From NCBI GenBank assembly GCA_052078155.1, contig JBQJBP010000001.1, positions 2,542,001 through 2,606,000 on the forward strand: a stretch of 64,000 nt of DNA. Reading direction: 5' to 3'. The stretch comes from CAXBMB01 sp052078155. Its GTDB lineage: Bacteria; Pseudomonadota; Alphaproteobacteria; Kiloniellales; DSM-21159. Position 1 is the first letter of the stretch. Each line of letters starts with the position of its first letter. A program made the translations under genes and the position numbers. The notes beneath the pieces are model-generated. The model was given only the letters and a program-made list of their open reading frames with translations. It searched no databases and was not told the DNA's origin. This document shows, one piece after another, positions 35,438 through 44,389 of this stretch.

Positions 35438-36358
35438 TCAAAGAGGACGCCCGCCAGCCACCGTCAGACGGTGCAGCGTCCGGGGCAATTCCGGGGCGGT
35501 GTAAGTGGCTGTGTGAAAAGTTGCGGCATTGTCCCAGATCACAATGTCGCCCCGACGCCAGCGGTAGCGAAAAATCTCCTGACTGGGGGTTGCCAGTTCA
35601 CAGACTTCCTTTAGCAAAGGCAGTGCCTCTTCGTCAGGCATGCCTTCAATTCCGACCATCATTTCCTGGTTCAGATAGAGCGCCTTTTCCCCGGTTTTAG
35701 GGTGACGCCTTACCAGAGGATGGCTTTGCTGCGGAACCTTGTTGCTGGCCTGGGCCGATGCAGAAGGGGCGGTCGCGGCTTCCTCGCGCTGACGCAGAGC
35801 GATCAGGTCATCGATTTTCCGGCGCTCCTGTGCGCTGAGATCCCTTTGCGCTGTAAAGGCAAATTCCTTTTTCTGGTAGCGATGAATGGCCTTTTTGCCA
35901 TCGATTTTGCGTTTCAGCGACTCCGGCAGCAACTGGTAGGCGCGCACCGCATCAACAAAAAGCGTATCCCCTCCTTCTGCCGGGACCTCGACCGCCTGCA
36001 GCAACGTGGCGGCAGAAGGCTCAGCAACGAAGGAGTTGTCCGTGTGCCAGTGGAAGCCCGCCCCGTCCCTGCCAATGGGCTGGCCGTCCTTTCGCACATT
36101 CGACAGGACGTAGATTTGGGGATGGGTGGCATGGGAGTAAGCGCTGAGGAAAAAGGGCTCCAGTTCCCCAAAAGATGCCGCGAACTTCAGGAAAAACTCC
36201 GGGTCCAGCGACGCATCGCCCAGGCGTAACGCCAGCACCCGATGGCGGCTCAGAAGGTCACAGAGTTCAGCCTGGACGGCTTGGTCATCGGCCTGGCTTA
36301 AAGACCAGGACAGGATCTCCGCCCCGAAATGAGGTCCCAAAGCTTCAGTCTGGATCAT
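35438..36358 (-). CDS. TauD/TfdA-family Fe(II)/2-oxoglutarate dioxygenase
   Basis: These enzymes hydroxylate small substrates (taurine, chlorophenoxyacetates, betaines) using 2-oxoglutarate. From the ATG at 36358, preceded by AAGAGAG, the product is 306 residues. The iron ligands are His105 and Asp107 (GFHWHTDNSF) and the distal His282 (TFHTATY); Arg293 or Arg297 (PRTLHRLTV) would bind 2-oxoglutarate. An unusual Gln/Ala/Ser-rich insertion runs from about residue 172 to 212. Substrate unknown; no partner gene. Confidence 0.88.
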   Translation of the reverse strand: MIQTEALGPHFGAEILSWSLSQADDQAVQAELCDLLSRHRVLALRLGDASLDPEFFLKFAASFGELEPFFLSAYSHATHPQIYVLSNVRKDGQPIGRDGAGFHWHTDNSFVAEPSAATLLQAVEVPAEGGDTLFVDAVRAYQLLPESLKRKIDGKKAIHRYQKKEFAFTAQRDLSAQERRKIDDLIALRQREEAATAPSASAQASNKVPQQSHPLVRRHPKTGEKALYLNQEMMVGIEGMPDEEALPLLKEVCELATPSQEIFRYRWRRGDIVIWDNAATFHTATYTAPELPRTLHRLTVAGGRPL

Positions 36359-36546
36359 TGCTCTCTTCTCAAACCCGCAAAAAAAACTATGATATCTCAA
36401 ATGAAAAGGGATGCCAGCCACCGTCCTGTCGCAGGTCTTTTCTGCTGCCTTGTGATTCCAGTTTACGTGGCAGGGATTGGCAGGCAGCGGCAGGCTCTTG
36501 TTGTCCGGTCGGTTGCTGAAATGCCCTGACCAGGGGAGTAGTGTTT

Positions 36547-37725
36547 ATGGCGCAAGGCGCCCTTTCAACAGATCCGTCAAAGCTGACTCAAGCCGACAGA
36601 AATCCAGCTGTCGGCTCTGCACGCCCGCGCCCGGCCTCCCGCTTTGCCCTGGCCAGGACCCGTCGTCGTTTTGTGGTTGCCCTGTTGTGGGGCGCAACCG
36701 CTCTCTTGGCGCTGATTGCCCTGTTTTCCGCGCAGGAGTTTTCCAAGAAAGTCGCCCTGGAACGCCTCTCCAGTCAGGCTCAGATCATTCGCCTGGCCAT
36801 GAGCGGTTTGCTGGATTCCGGATTGCCGCTGTCAGACTTTGTTGGCTTTGACCATCTGGCCCAATCCCTGATGTCTGCAGACCACAGTCTGGTGAAGATA
36901 AGGGTTCTGACACTGGATGGTCAGGTGCTTCTTGAAGCCAACCAGCAGGAGGTTTTGCAGAAACTCATCGCCCAGACGACCGGAGAAGAGATTTGGCCTT
37001 CGGCCACTGATCGGGAAACGGTCAAAGCGGAGTTTGGTCTGGGCGGACGCTTTGGCCAGGTTGCGACCATTGAGCTGGAACGCCAAAGCCCGCGCCTCAT
37101 GGCTCACCTGGATGTGTCCTTCTGGCTCCTGATCCTCAACCTGCTGATCACCCTGGTGATTGCCAGCATCTATTTTCTCGCCATTTCAGACGATCGCCTT
37201 TTCTTCACCCGGAACCTCGGTCGCTCCTGGCTCATATCCATGAGCTTCAGCTGCCTGTTGCTGTTGAGCGGGGCGGGCTTGCTGGGCATGGCCATCTACG
37301 GTGAAAAAGCCAATGGCTTCTCTGATGTCATCGGTGCCCGTCTGCGCGAAGCTGTCGATCTCGGACTGGAGCCGGAGCGGCTGTCTGGTCTGGGGGAGAT
37401 GATCGCAAAGTTCCAGGAAGACAACCCGGATATCGGCCGCATCTCCATCATCCTGGGCAACTACATCTATGCCGACACGCGCGCAGATCAGGTAGGCCAG
37501 CGCTGGGAAAGCAGCGACGGTTCCCTGATTTCGCAATACTGGGCCCGACCGCGCAATCTCATTCAGTCACAGCTTTGGATCGCAACGTCCCTGGCTCCGG
37601 AAACGGTCGCGCTGCGCATTGCCAACACGAACAAGTTCACCCTGCTGGCCAGCTTGCTGTTCCTGCTGCTGCCGAGTGCAGCCTGTTACTTTCTTCTGGG
37701 TCGCAAAGGCCACAATCGAGCCTGA
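36547..37725 (+). CDS. Four-span membrane protein with two extracytoplasmic sensor-like domains
   Basis: I recognise no family. The 392-residue protein has TM1 (about 42-62), an external domain (63-190), TM2 (191-213), TM3 (226-250), a second external domain (251-360) and TM4 (363-384), then a tail of eight residues. The two external parts look like PAS/Cache-type sensors but there is no kinase, HAMP or phosphatase output domain. GGGGAG lies 8 nt before the ATG at 36547; a GTG at 36541 is also in frame. It neighbours a STAS anti-anti-sigma gene and a serine-kinase gene and may be their membrane sensor. Confidence 0.75.
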   Translation: MAQGALSTDPSKLTQADRNPAVGSARPRPASRFALARTRRRFVVALLWGATALLALIALFSAQEFSKKVALERLSSQAQIIRLAMSGLLDSGLPLSDFVGFDHLAQSLMSADHSLVKIRVLTLDGQVLLEANQQEVLQKLIAQTTGEEIWPSATDRETVKAEFGLGGRFGQVATIELERQSPRLMAHLDVSFWLLILNLLITLVIASIYFLAISDDRLFFTRNLGRSWLISMSFSCLLLLSGAGLLGMAIYGEKANGFSDVIGARLREAVDLGLEPERLSGLGEMIAKFQEDNPDIGRISIILGNYIYADTRADQVGQRWESSDGSLISQYWARPRNLIQSQLWIATSLAPETVALRIANTNKFTLLASLLFLLLPSAACYFLLGRKGHNRA

Positions 37726-37755
37726 GGACTGACAAGACAGGGAAATCAGCCAGGG

Positions 37756-38088
37756 TCAGAAACTGGCCAGGGCTTCCTCGGCACTGTCGACCACTGTCAG
37801 CATCTTGATGAAGCCGCTGATGGTAAAAACGCTTTTGACATTGTCGGTCATGGAATGAAGCACCAGTTTACCACCGGCTGCTTTCAATTGTTTGGCCAGA
37901 ACCAGAAACACCCGCAGACCGGCGCTGGAAAGATACTCCAGGCCAGACAGATCGATCAGCACCTTGTGATGGCCGCTTTGCACCAGCTGCAAAAGCTGCG
38001 TTTGAACGTCGGCTGCGTTGCCACTGTCGATCCGATCATCCACAACGACTTTTGCAATGTCTGCCTCAATGGCGGTGGTAACAGCCAC
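37756..38088 (-). CDS. STAS-domain anti-anti-sigma factor
   Basis: This is a SpoIIAA/RsbV-like protein of 110 residues. The STAS core VDDRIDSGNAADVQ, HKVLIDLSGLEYLSSAGLRVF, KLVLHSMTDNVKSVF is intact, with Ser54/Ser55 in the usual phosphorylation loop. The GTG at 38088 is preferred because AGGGGAG lies just before it; a longer ATG reading to 38112 has no ribosome site. It is divergent from the HATPase gene (182 bp apart) and convergent with the membrane-sensor gene. Confidence 0.88.
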   Translation of the reverse strand: MAVTTAIEADIAKVVVDDRIDSGNAADVQTQLLQLVQSGHHKVLIDLSGLEYLSSAGLRVFLVLAKQLKAAGGKLVLHSMTDNVKSVFTISGFIKMLTVVDSAEEALASF

Positions 38089-38269
38089 AACAACTCCCCT
38101 TTTCGAAATCACTCACGTCTTACATGGCTTATGTAGTGTGATTTGGCAGCCAGCGGTAGCACGAAATCATTTCGCTCCAAACAATTTGATTCTAGAGTGA
38201 AAACAATCAGACCAGCTTGACGGGCGACAGAAAAGCTGTGGGATCAACAAAGGTGGAATTTTCTGCGGC

Positions 38270-38701
38270 ATGACCCAAGATCAGACACCCGACAGGGCCC
38301 GCATTACGATTACCAGCGAGATCGCAGAAATCCCAAAAGTCGTCACGGCAGTGGAAGATTTCGCTGCAAAGCACCAGCTATCTGATGAGCTCCTGCATGC
38401 CGTGACCCTCAGTCTGGATGAGGTGATCACCAACATCGCCAGCTATGCCTACCCGAGCGGCACGACGGGTCCGGTTGTCGTAGAGCTGAGCAAACAAAGC
38501 GGCTGGATGGAAATCAGGGTCAAAGACAGCGGCGCCCCTTTCAATCCCCTGATCGATGCGAAAGAGCCGGATCTGGATTCCCCCCTGGAAAGCCGCGAAA
38601 TCGGAGGCCTTGGGATTCACTTCGTCAAAACCCTGATGGACGAGGTCAGCTATGATTTTCTGGCGGGCGAAAACCAGCTGCTCATGAGAAAAAGCTTCTG
38701 A
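38270..38701 (+). CDS. Anti-sigma serine kinase (RsbW/SpoIIAB-like HATPase)
   Basis: The 143-residue protein is a GHKL ATPase of the RsbW type: N-box LDEVITNIASYAY (50-61), G1 box VKDSGAPFNP (84-93), G2 box GGLGIHFVK (112-120). Such kinases phosphorylate the STAS partner and bind either it or a target protein. With the STAS gene it forms a partner-switch pair. No PP2C phosphatase or sigma factor gene is adjacent, so the target is not visible. Confidence 0.9.
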   Translation: MTQDQTPDRARITITSEIAEIPKVVTAVEDFAAKHQLSDELLHAVTLSLDEVITNIASYAYPSGTTGPVVVELSKQSGWMEIRVKDSGAPFNPLIDAKEPDLDSPLESREIGGLGIHFVKTLMDEVSYDFLAGENQLLMRKSF

Positions 38702-38735
38702 GCGAGTCCTTCGGGTGAGAACCTGACAGAAGGTG

Positions 38736-38969
38736 TCAGTCTGGCGTCTTCAGCACCCGTTTGGTTGACGCCGGATACTTGTCCAGCAACGCAGCCGGTC
38801 GCACAGGCCGGGTGGTGAAATTTCCCCCGCAGTTCGGACAGCGATTTCCCAGTGGACCCTCAGCACAGCTGCGGCAGAAGGTGCACTCGAAAGTACAGAT
38901 CAACGCATCCGGGCTGTCCGGCGGCAGGTCACAGTCACAGCGTTCGCAGTTGGGACGCAATTCAAGCAT
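38736..38969 (-). CDS. DUF1272 small zinc-ribbon protein
   Basis: The 77-residue protein has four CxxC-like pairs: CERCDCDLPPDS, CTFECTFCRSCA and CPNCGGNF. It matches the DUF1272 family of small, probably zinc-binding proteins of unknown role. GGGAGAGGGTGA precedes the ATG. Confidence 0.9.
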   Translation of the reverse strand: MLELRPNCERCDCDLPPDSPDALICTFECTFCRSCAEGPLGNRCPNCGGNFTTRPVRPAALLDKYPASTKRVLKTPD

Positions 38970-39260
38970 TCACCCTCTCCCTGTTCAGGTCCGGCTTCAA
39001 TCCTCGGACCTGTGTTCCGGCCTGGCGGGCAACAGTCCTGCGGACTGCCTCCCCCCCAAAAAAACAAGCACCCTGATTTTTTAACACGCCTGCAGAAACC
39101 GGATGGGCGAATTCAGGGTGACCAGCTTCTAGAGTCAAATCGGTTTACAGGGACCCACTGCGGGATAGCGCTTGAAGCGTGAACCTCTCTTCCATGTCTT
39201 AGAGGATGGTTCACCGTTTGGTTTCAAGCGCGCAGTGCTTCTGACCAAACCGATCACAGT
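38970..39260. other. Intergenic region with repeat between two minus-strand genes
   Basis: The 291 bases between DUF1272 and the type I secretion gene hold a variant repeat copy (39131-39262). The remainder has no gene that I recognise. Confidence 0.55.
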
Positions 39261-39262
39261 CT
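39131..39262 (-). repeat. Intergenic repeat, variant copy in reverse orientation
   Basis: It begins AGAGTCAAATCGGTTTA and ends ACCAAACCGATCACAGTCT, that is the two ends of the 136-bp family in opposite orientation, 132 bp apart. The interior is diverged, but keeps the GCGCTTGAAGCG hairpin and a CTTAGAGGATGGTTCACC segment. Its end bases form part of the stop codon of the ABC gene. Confidence 0.8.
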
Positions 39263-41000
39263 AGTCCTTCACCTCGGTTATCAGGCGAGGAGAGGGGTCT
39301 TTTTCTTTTGGTTTCTGCGGTGCGAAATTGCCTTTGTGCTCTTCCCACTGCTCTTTGGTCACGAAGGCCTGAACCTGCCCCTGATGCATGAGGAGAACCT
39401 TATCCACGGCAGCCATGATGTTATGGCGGTGCGACACCACCACCACCATGGCACCGCCGGCTTTGGCTTCTTCAATGGCGTCCACCAGGGACATCTGGCT
39501 TTCCGTATCAAGATTGGCATCCGGTTCATCCAGAACCAGAAGCCGGGGATTGCCAAACAGCGCCCGGGCCAGGCCGATCAACTGGCGCTGGCCGCCGGTC
39601 AGGGAGTAGGAAGAGCCGGAAAGTTCGGTGTCATATCCCTTTTTCAACCCGCCGATCATGTTGTGGACGCCCGCCTGGGTCGCCGCCTTGATGATGGCGC
39701 TGTCATCGGCCGGGCGCAGCCGGGATATGTTCATGCCAATGGTTGTGTTGAACAGACCCACGGCCTGAGGAAGGTATCCCACAATCTGGCCAAAAGATTC
39801 CCGTTCCCAGGTGTAGACGGAGTGGCCGTCCAGGCTGATCATGCCGGCTGTAGGCTGCCAGATCCCCACCAGCATACGGGCCAGGGTGGATTTGCCGGCG
39901 CCTGATGATCCAACAACGGCCACAGCCTCCCCGGGACGAACTCTGAAAGACGCCCCCCGAAGTACCGGCGTTGTAGAGCCCGGCGGCACAAACGTCAGAT
40001 CCTTGACCACCAGATCTCCGTCCGGTGCAGGCATGGGCATGGAAGACCGCGCGCCTTCGCCCTCTTCCAGCATGTCAACCAGACGAGAGTAAGATATGCG
40101 CACCTCGACCCAGCTGCGCCAACTGCCCAGCAGCTGAATGGTCGGCGCCAGGGCCAGGCCCGTGGCAAACATGGCAACAAAACCGGCAGAGGCCCCTAGC
40201 TCCCCGCTCATGATCAAAAGCGAGCCGACAAACAGGACCATCACGATGGCCATCAATGGCACCACAGACGTGCAGGCACGGTAGATTGCGGCCTTCTTGG
40301 TCGCCTGCTCGCTCAGTTTCACCGCCCGTTCGTTGCTTTCCCACCAGAGCTCAAGCACCGGGCGCTGCATGCCCATGGCTTCCACAACTTCGGCATTTTT
40401 CAGATAGTTGCTGACCTCACGATTGGATTCCTGGGTCGCCGTCATCGCATCTTTTGTGATCTGCCGACTGCTCAGTTCATTGGTGATGGCCAGAATGGTC
40501 AGAACCACCATGAATCCGAGCACGATCATGGCAAAGAAGGGATGCAGCAGATAAAGGATCATCAAAAAGAGAGGAGACAGCCCAAATTCCATGGCCGTTG
40601 GAATGCTGGTACTGGAGAAAAAGGTTTTCAGAACCTGGATGTCCCGCAGGGTTTCAGACGGGTCCCCCTTGCCACGCAGGGTTCTGATGATAATGGGCTC
40701 CAGCAGCTCCACGCCCAGCGCATCGCCGACCCAGTTCCCCATCTTTTGCATCAGGCGCGCGCGGACGAAGTTGAACACCCCTAGCAGCACCAGTGCCGTG
40801 ACCACCATCAGGGTCAGCCAGTAGAGCGATGGTTCAGACTTGGCTGGCGTGATCTTGGTAAAAACCGTCAGCATGTAAACGGGCTTGAGCAGGCCCAGCA
40901 GAGTCGTGGCAATGCTCAACGCAAAGGACAGCGCAATCCCGCCGTAGCAACGGGCAAAAATCCTCCTGAGCTGATTGGCGGCGTCTGTCTGGCTGTCCAT
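39261..41000 (-). CDS. Type I secretion system permease/ATPase (PrtD-like)
   Basis: It is a fused exporter half-transporter of 579 residues: six-span ABC type I membrane domain (LSFALSIATTLLGLLKPVYML...) to about 310, then an ATPase with Walker A GSSGAGKST, signature LTGGQRQ (usual Ser replaced by Thr), Walker B LLVLDEPDANLD and switch His in VVSHRH. There is no N-terminal C39 peptidase domain. These proteins work with an HlyD-type adaptor and TolC to export RTX proteins; neither an adaptor nor an RTX substrate is adjacent. GAAGAG precedes the ATG. Confidence 0.88.
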   Translation of the reverse strand: MDSQTDAANQLRRIFARCYGGIALSFALSIATTLLGLLKPVYMLTVFTKITPAKSEPSLYWLTLMVVTALVLLGVFNFVRARLMQKMGNWVGDALGVELLEPIIIRTLRGKGDPSETLRDIQVLKTFFSSTSIPTAMEFGLSPLFLMILYLLHPFFAMIVLGFMVVLTILAITNELSSRQITKDAMTATQESNREVSNYLKNAEVVEAMGMQRPVLELWWESNERAVKLSEQATKKAAIYRACTSVVPLMAIVMVLFVGSLLIMSGELGASAGFVAMFATGLALAPTIQLLGSWRSWVEVRISYSRLVDMLEEGEGARSSMPMPAPDGDLVVKDLTFVPPGSTTPVLRGASFRVRPGEAVAVVGSSGAGKSTLARMLVGIWQPTAGMISLDGHSVYTWERESFGQIVGYLPQAVGLFNTTIGMNISRLRPADDSAIIKAATQAGVHNMIGGLKKGYDTELSGSSYSLTGGQRQLIGLARALFGNPRLLVLDEPDANLDTESQMSLVDAIEEAKAGGAMVVVVSHRHNIMAAVDKVLLMHQGQVQAFVTKEQWEEHKGNFAPQKPKEKDPSPRLITEVKD

Positions 41001-41033
41001 AAGAGACTCTTCTATCGCTTTCTTTAGAACAGT

Positions 41034-41097
41034 ACACGAAAAAGAAAGGGCAGCGGCTTTGGGATTGCTTTTCCCTTACCGCTGCCCGTCCGCAGGA
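41034..41097 (-). terminator. Intrinsic terminator after the GDP-mannose epimerase gene
   Basis: GGGCAGCGG (41048-41056) pairs perfectly with CCGCTGCCC (41089-41097). Read on the minus strand the hairpin is followed by TTTCTTTTTCG. It separates the epimerase gene from the downstream secretion ABC gene. Confidence 0.8.
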
Positions 41098-41200
41098 CTG
41101 TACTCTTTTCTTTCAACAGCGGGAAACGGCATGGCACCGAGTCTCAGAGCTGTTCAACAGAAACAGCATGAGATTCGCCTGCGTTCCCGGCTACCAGCGC

Positions 41201-42175
41201 TCAAGCGTCCGTGCGATTTGCCGCAACCTGTTCACTGATCCATTTGTAGGTACGCTCCAGGCCTTCCACCAGTTTCATGGAGGGCTCCCAATTCAGTTCC
41301 TTGCGGATCAGATCATTGTCAGAGTTGCGTCCACGCACCCCCAACGGTCCGGGAATGTGCTTTTTGACCAGCGTTTTGCCTGCGATCTCACTGATCATGT
41401 CGACCAGTTGATTGATCGAGACCATTTCTTCAGACCCGATGTTTACGGGGCCCAGGAAATCAGACCGGGTCAGGCGCAGCACCCCTTCGACACAGTCATC
41501 AACATAAAGGAAGGACCGGGTCTGTTCACCATCGCCCCAGATCTCAATTTCATCCCCGTCATTGGCCATGGCAACTTTGCGGCAAAGAGCCGCCGGGGCT
41601 TTTTCGCGCCCATCGTTCCAGGACCCTTCAATGCCGAAGATGTTGTGGAAGCGGGCGATGCGGGATTCCATGCCTTTGTTGCGGTGGAATGCCAGGTAGA
41701 GCCGCTCACTGAAGAGCTTTTCCCACCCGTACTCGCTGTCCGGATGAGCCGGATAGGCGGAGTCTTCTTTGCAGTTTGGATTGCCCGGATCTGTTTGATT
41801 CTCCTGCGGGTACATGCAGGCAGAGGAAGAATAGAACACCCGCTTGATGTTCCGCTTCTCACAGCAATCCAGGACATTCAGATTCACCTGGGCAGAATTG
41901 TGCAGAATGTCCGCGTCATTGTCGCCAGTGAACACAAAGCCGGCTCCGCCCATATCGGCTGCCAACTGATAGACCTCATCGAAGCGACGGTCGACAACTG
42001 AGCGGCACAGAGCCTGATCCCGCAAATCACCGACAACAAAATCATCAGCAGGTGTTTCGGCGTAGCGCGGCATTTTCAGATCCACACCCCGCACCCACAG
42101 GCCTTCACTCTTCAAACGTTTGACAAGGTGGCTGCCAATAAAGCCCCCTGCCCCCAACACCAATGCTGATTTCAT
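41201..42175 (-). CDS. GDP-mannose 3,5-epimerase homologue
   Basis: GDP-mannose 3,5-epimerase makes GDP-L-galactose and GDP-L-gulose; in plants this is the vitamin C route. The 324-residue SDR has the NAD motif GAGGFIGSHL. It also keeps every catalytic residue known from the plant enzyme: Cys120 (SSACMYP), Tyr149/Lys153 (YGWEK), Lys192 (GREKAPAALCRK) and Arg281 (GVRGRNSDN). A strong AAGGGGAAGAG precedes the ATG. It is divergent from gmd, which also uses GDP-mannose, so a role in surface-polysaccharide sugars is likely. No glycosyltransferase is adjacent. Confidence 0.85.
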   Translation of the reverse strand: MKSALVLGAGGFIGSHLVKRLKSEGLWVRGVDLKMPRYAETPADDFVVGDLRDQALCRSVVDRRFDEVYQLAADMGGAGFVFTGDNDADILHNSAQVNLNVLDCCEKRNIKRVFYSSSACMYPQENQTDPGNPNCKEDSAYPAHPDSEYGWEKLFSERLYLAFHRNKGMESRIARFHNIFGIEGSWNDGREKAPAALCRKVAMANDGDEIEIWGDGEQTRSFLYVDDCVEGVLRLTRSDFLGPVNIGSEEMVSINQLVDMISEIAGKTLVKKHIPGPLGVRGRNSDNDLIRKELNWEPSMKLVEGLERTYKWISEQVAANRTDA

Positions 42176-42462
42176 GACTCTTCCCCTTACGCAATCGCGT
42201 CTGTCGCCTCAGGACTGAAGTTTGCACAATCCTGAGAGTTAGATCACTGCAAATTCAATAGCTACAATTAGAGAGTTTTTTGAGTGATGCACTTCTCTAG
42301 CGCAACAGAAAATTGCCCTAAAGGCTTCTTTTATCTGAAAAGACTTCGATCCTGCGGAAAACATGAAAACCCTGAAAAGTTGCGAAGCCACGCAATAGCT
42401 GAAAGAATCATCGGCACCAGCAAAGCGGTTGCTGGATCAACCAGTTTGAGAGCGTTCCCTCC
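42176..42462. other. AT-rich divergent promoter region, epimerase/gmd
   Basis: This 287-bp gap separates two divergent nucleotide-sugar genes. The middle (42230-42330) is distinctly AT-rich. It should hold both promoters, but no unambiguous -35/-10 pair or operator was identified. Confidence 0.45.
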
Positions 42463-43479
42463 ATGACCAGAGCTTTTATCACGGGCATTACCGGACAGGA
42501 TGGGGCTTACCTGGCCAAGCTCCTGCTGGACAAAGGCTACGACGTGATTGGCGGCACACGCCATTTGTCTTCCAGCAACAGAGCACGTTTGCGCACCCTG
42601 GGAATAGAACAAGAGATCAACTTCGTTGAGCTGGACCTTTCGTCACTGGACAGCATCCGCCAGGTTATTCAGGACCATCCGGTGGATGAGTTCTACAATC
42701 TCGCAGCCCAGAGTTTCGTGGGCGCTTCCTGGGTCAACCCGCTCGAAGCAGATGACATCAACGGGTTTTCAGTTCTGCGCCTGCTCGACAGCCTGCAGAA
42801 GACCCGGCCGGAAACCCGGTTTTATCAGGCCTCCACTTCAGAGATTTACGGCCGGGCCGTAGAAGTTCCGCAGACAGAAACAACCCGTTTTCACCCCCGA
42901 GCCCCTTACGGTGTGGCCAAAGTCTATGGCCATTACACCATCATGAACTACCGGGAATCTCTGGGTGCGCACGCGTCCTGCGGCATCCTCTTCAACCACG
43001 AATCTCCCCTGCGCGGCAGTGAGTTTGTGACCCGAAAAATCACCCTGGGGCTGGCCAAGTACGCCCGTGGAATCAGTGGGGGACTGGAATTGGGTAACCT
43101 CAGCGCCCGTCGGGACTGGGGTTACGCCGGGGACTATGTCGAGGGCATGTGGCGCATGCTTCAACAGGACAAAGCCGATGACTACGTCCTGGCCACAGGC
43201 ATCACCACCTCAATCCGGGATTTTGTCAGCCTGGCAGCCTCCGCACTTGATCTGCAGATTGACTGGGAAGGCGAAGGTCTGACGGAAAAAGGGATCGATC
43301 GCAAAACCGGCAGAACTCTCATTTCCGTCAATGAACAGTTCTTCCGCCCCAACGAAGCCACGCAGCTGGTTGGCAACCCTGAAAAAGCCCGTCAGCAACT
43401 TGGCTGGACCGCAAAGGTCGGGGTCGCTGAACTGGCAGAAATGATGGCGAAAGCGGATTATGATGAGCTGGACAGCTAA
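42463..43479 (+). CDS. gmd: GDP-mannose 4,6-dehydratase
   Basis: Gmd converts GDP-mannose to GDP-4-keto-6-deoxymannose, precursor of GDP-fucose, rhamnose or perosamine. The 338-residue SDR has TGITGQDGAYLAKLLL at the N-terminus, the catalytic STSEIYG (Thr125, Glu127) and Tyr149/Lys153 (APYGVAKVYGH), plus FNHESPLRG and GNLSARRDWGYAGDYV. Only the divergent epimerase gene gives context; no reductase for the keto sugar is adjacent. The stop codon overlaps the converging nitrilase gene by 4 bp. Confidence 0.94.
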   Translation: MTRAFITGITGQDGAYLAKLLLDKGYDVIGGTRHLSSSNRARLRTLGIEQEINFVELDLSSLDSIRQVIQDHPVDEFYNLAAQSFVGASWVNPLEADDINGFSVLRLLDSLQKTRPETRFYQASTSEIYGRAVEVPQTETTRFHPRAPYGVAKVYGHYTIMNYRESLGAHASCGILFNHESPLRGSEFVTRKITLGLAKYARGISGGLELGNLSARRDWGYAGDYVEGMWRMLQQDKADDYVLATGITTSIRDFVSLAASALDLQIDWEGEGLTEKGIDRKTGRTLISVNEQFFRPNEATQLVGNPEKARQQLGWTAKVGVAELAEMMAKADYDELDS

Positions 43480-44270
43480 AGCTGGTCCCCGCCACGCAAC
43501 CGGATTTGCAGTTCAGTTACAGCAGGCAGATAAGGCAGGCGGCTTTGCGCGGCTGTCACAGCTGCGGCACTGAGATCTGCTGCGATTACGTCCTCTGCAG
43601 ATCCGGCGCGGGCAGCGTCCCGGCCATCAGGCGCGACGATGCAACTGCCCCCGAAGTACCGGATGTCACCTTCCTGCCCTGCATGATTGGCATAGAGCAG
43701 CCAGAGGCCATTTTCGAATGCCCGGGCCGGCATCACCCGTTCCGACACCACAGACCAGGCGTCATTCAGTGCTGTTGGAACAAAAACCACTTGTGCGCCA
43801 GCCTGGGCCAGCGCGCGGAGAGTTTCGGGAAACTCGGCGTCGTAGCAGATCACCAGGCCGCAGCGGAGCGAACCCAGTGTGAAGAGCGTGAAACCGTCTC
43901 CTGGAAGAAAGTAACGACTTTCAAAGCCAGGGGGCAGCATCAGCTTGCGGTGATTTGCCAGCAGCTCCCCATCAGCCGAAAGACAAGCAGCTGAGTTAAA
44001 GACCTCCCCCTCTGCTCCCCGTTCGGGATAGCCATAAACCAGGGCCGTCCTGTACTGCCTGGCCAGTTCCGCCAGTCTTTGAGCAAAAGGCCCGTGTACC
44101 GGCTCGGCCAGCGCGGTGATCTGATCGCCCACATTGTACCCGGACAGGAAAAGTTCCGGGCAAACCAGAAGGTCGAGTTCTTCGTTGGCCTGCAGCGCGG
44201 TCTCCACCTTTGCCAGCCTTTCCAACGGCGTCAGCCCGCCCCCCTCACATTGAAAGATGCCTGCCCGCAT
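43476..44270 (-). CDS. Carbon-nitrogen hydrolase (nitrilase superfamily)
   Basis: The 264-residue protein has the full nitrilase-superfamily triad: Glu39 (LVCPELFLSGYN), Lys109 (NHRKLMLP) and Cys142 (LVICYDAEFPE). It would hydrolyse an amide, carbamoyl or nitrile substrate. The pattern is close to small aliphatic amidases or omega-amidase-like enzymes. AAGGAGAGAGA precedes the ATG. It neighbours the nitrogen-related genes at 44-53 kb but is separated from them by repeats. Confidence 0.88.
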   Translation of the reverse strand: MRAGIFQCEGGGLTPLERLAKVETALQANEELDLLVCPELFLSGYNVGDQITALAEPVHGPFAQRLAELARQYRTALVYGYPERGAEGEVFNSAACLSADGELLANHRKLMLPPGFESRYFLPGDGFTLFTLGSLRCGLVICYDAEFPETLRALAQAGAQVVFVPTALNDAWSVVSERVMPARAFENGLWLLYANHAGQEGDIRYFGGSCIVAPDGRDAARAGSAEDVIAADLSAAAVTAAQSRLPYLPAVTELQIRLRGGDQL

Positions 44271-44340
44271 TCTCTCTCCTTTTTACCCTGTCCACTTTAC
44301 CCTGGTCACTCCGCCGAAGTTTGTCGGCTTAAACCTAAGC

Positions 44341-44389
44341 ACAATCGACTTGGTGAGACGCGCATTGCGTTCGAAACCAACTAAACTCT
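44341..44389 (+). repeat. Degenerate repeat fragment
   Basis: ACAATCGACTTGGTGAGACGCGCATTGCG...CCAACTAAACTCT resembles the outer parts of the repeat family and directly abuts full copy 3, making a tandem. Confidence 0.5.

Noticed and set aside
43476..43479. Overlap of gmd and the nitrilase gene as a possible frameshift or fusion
   Set aside because: Both stop codons are intact and simply share 4 bp in convergent genes.
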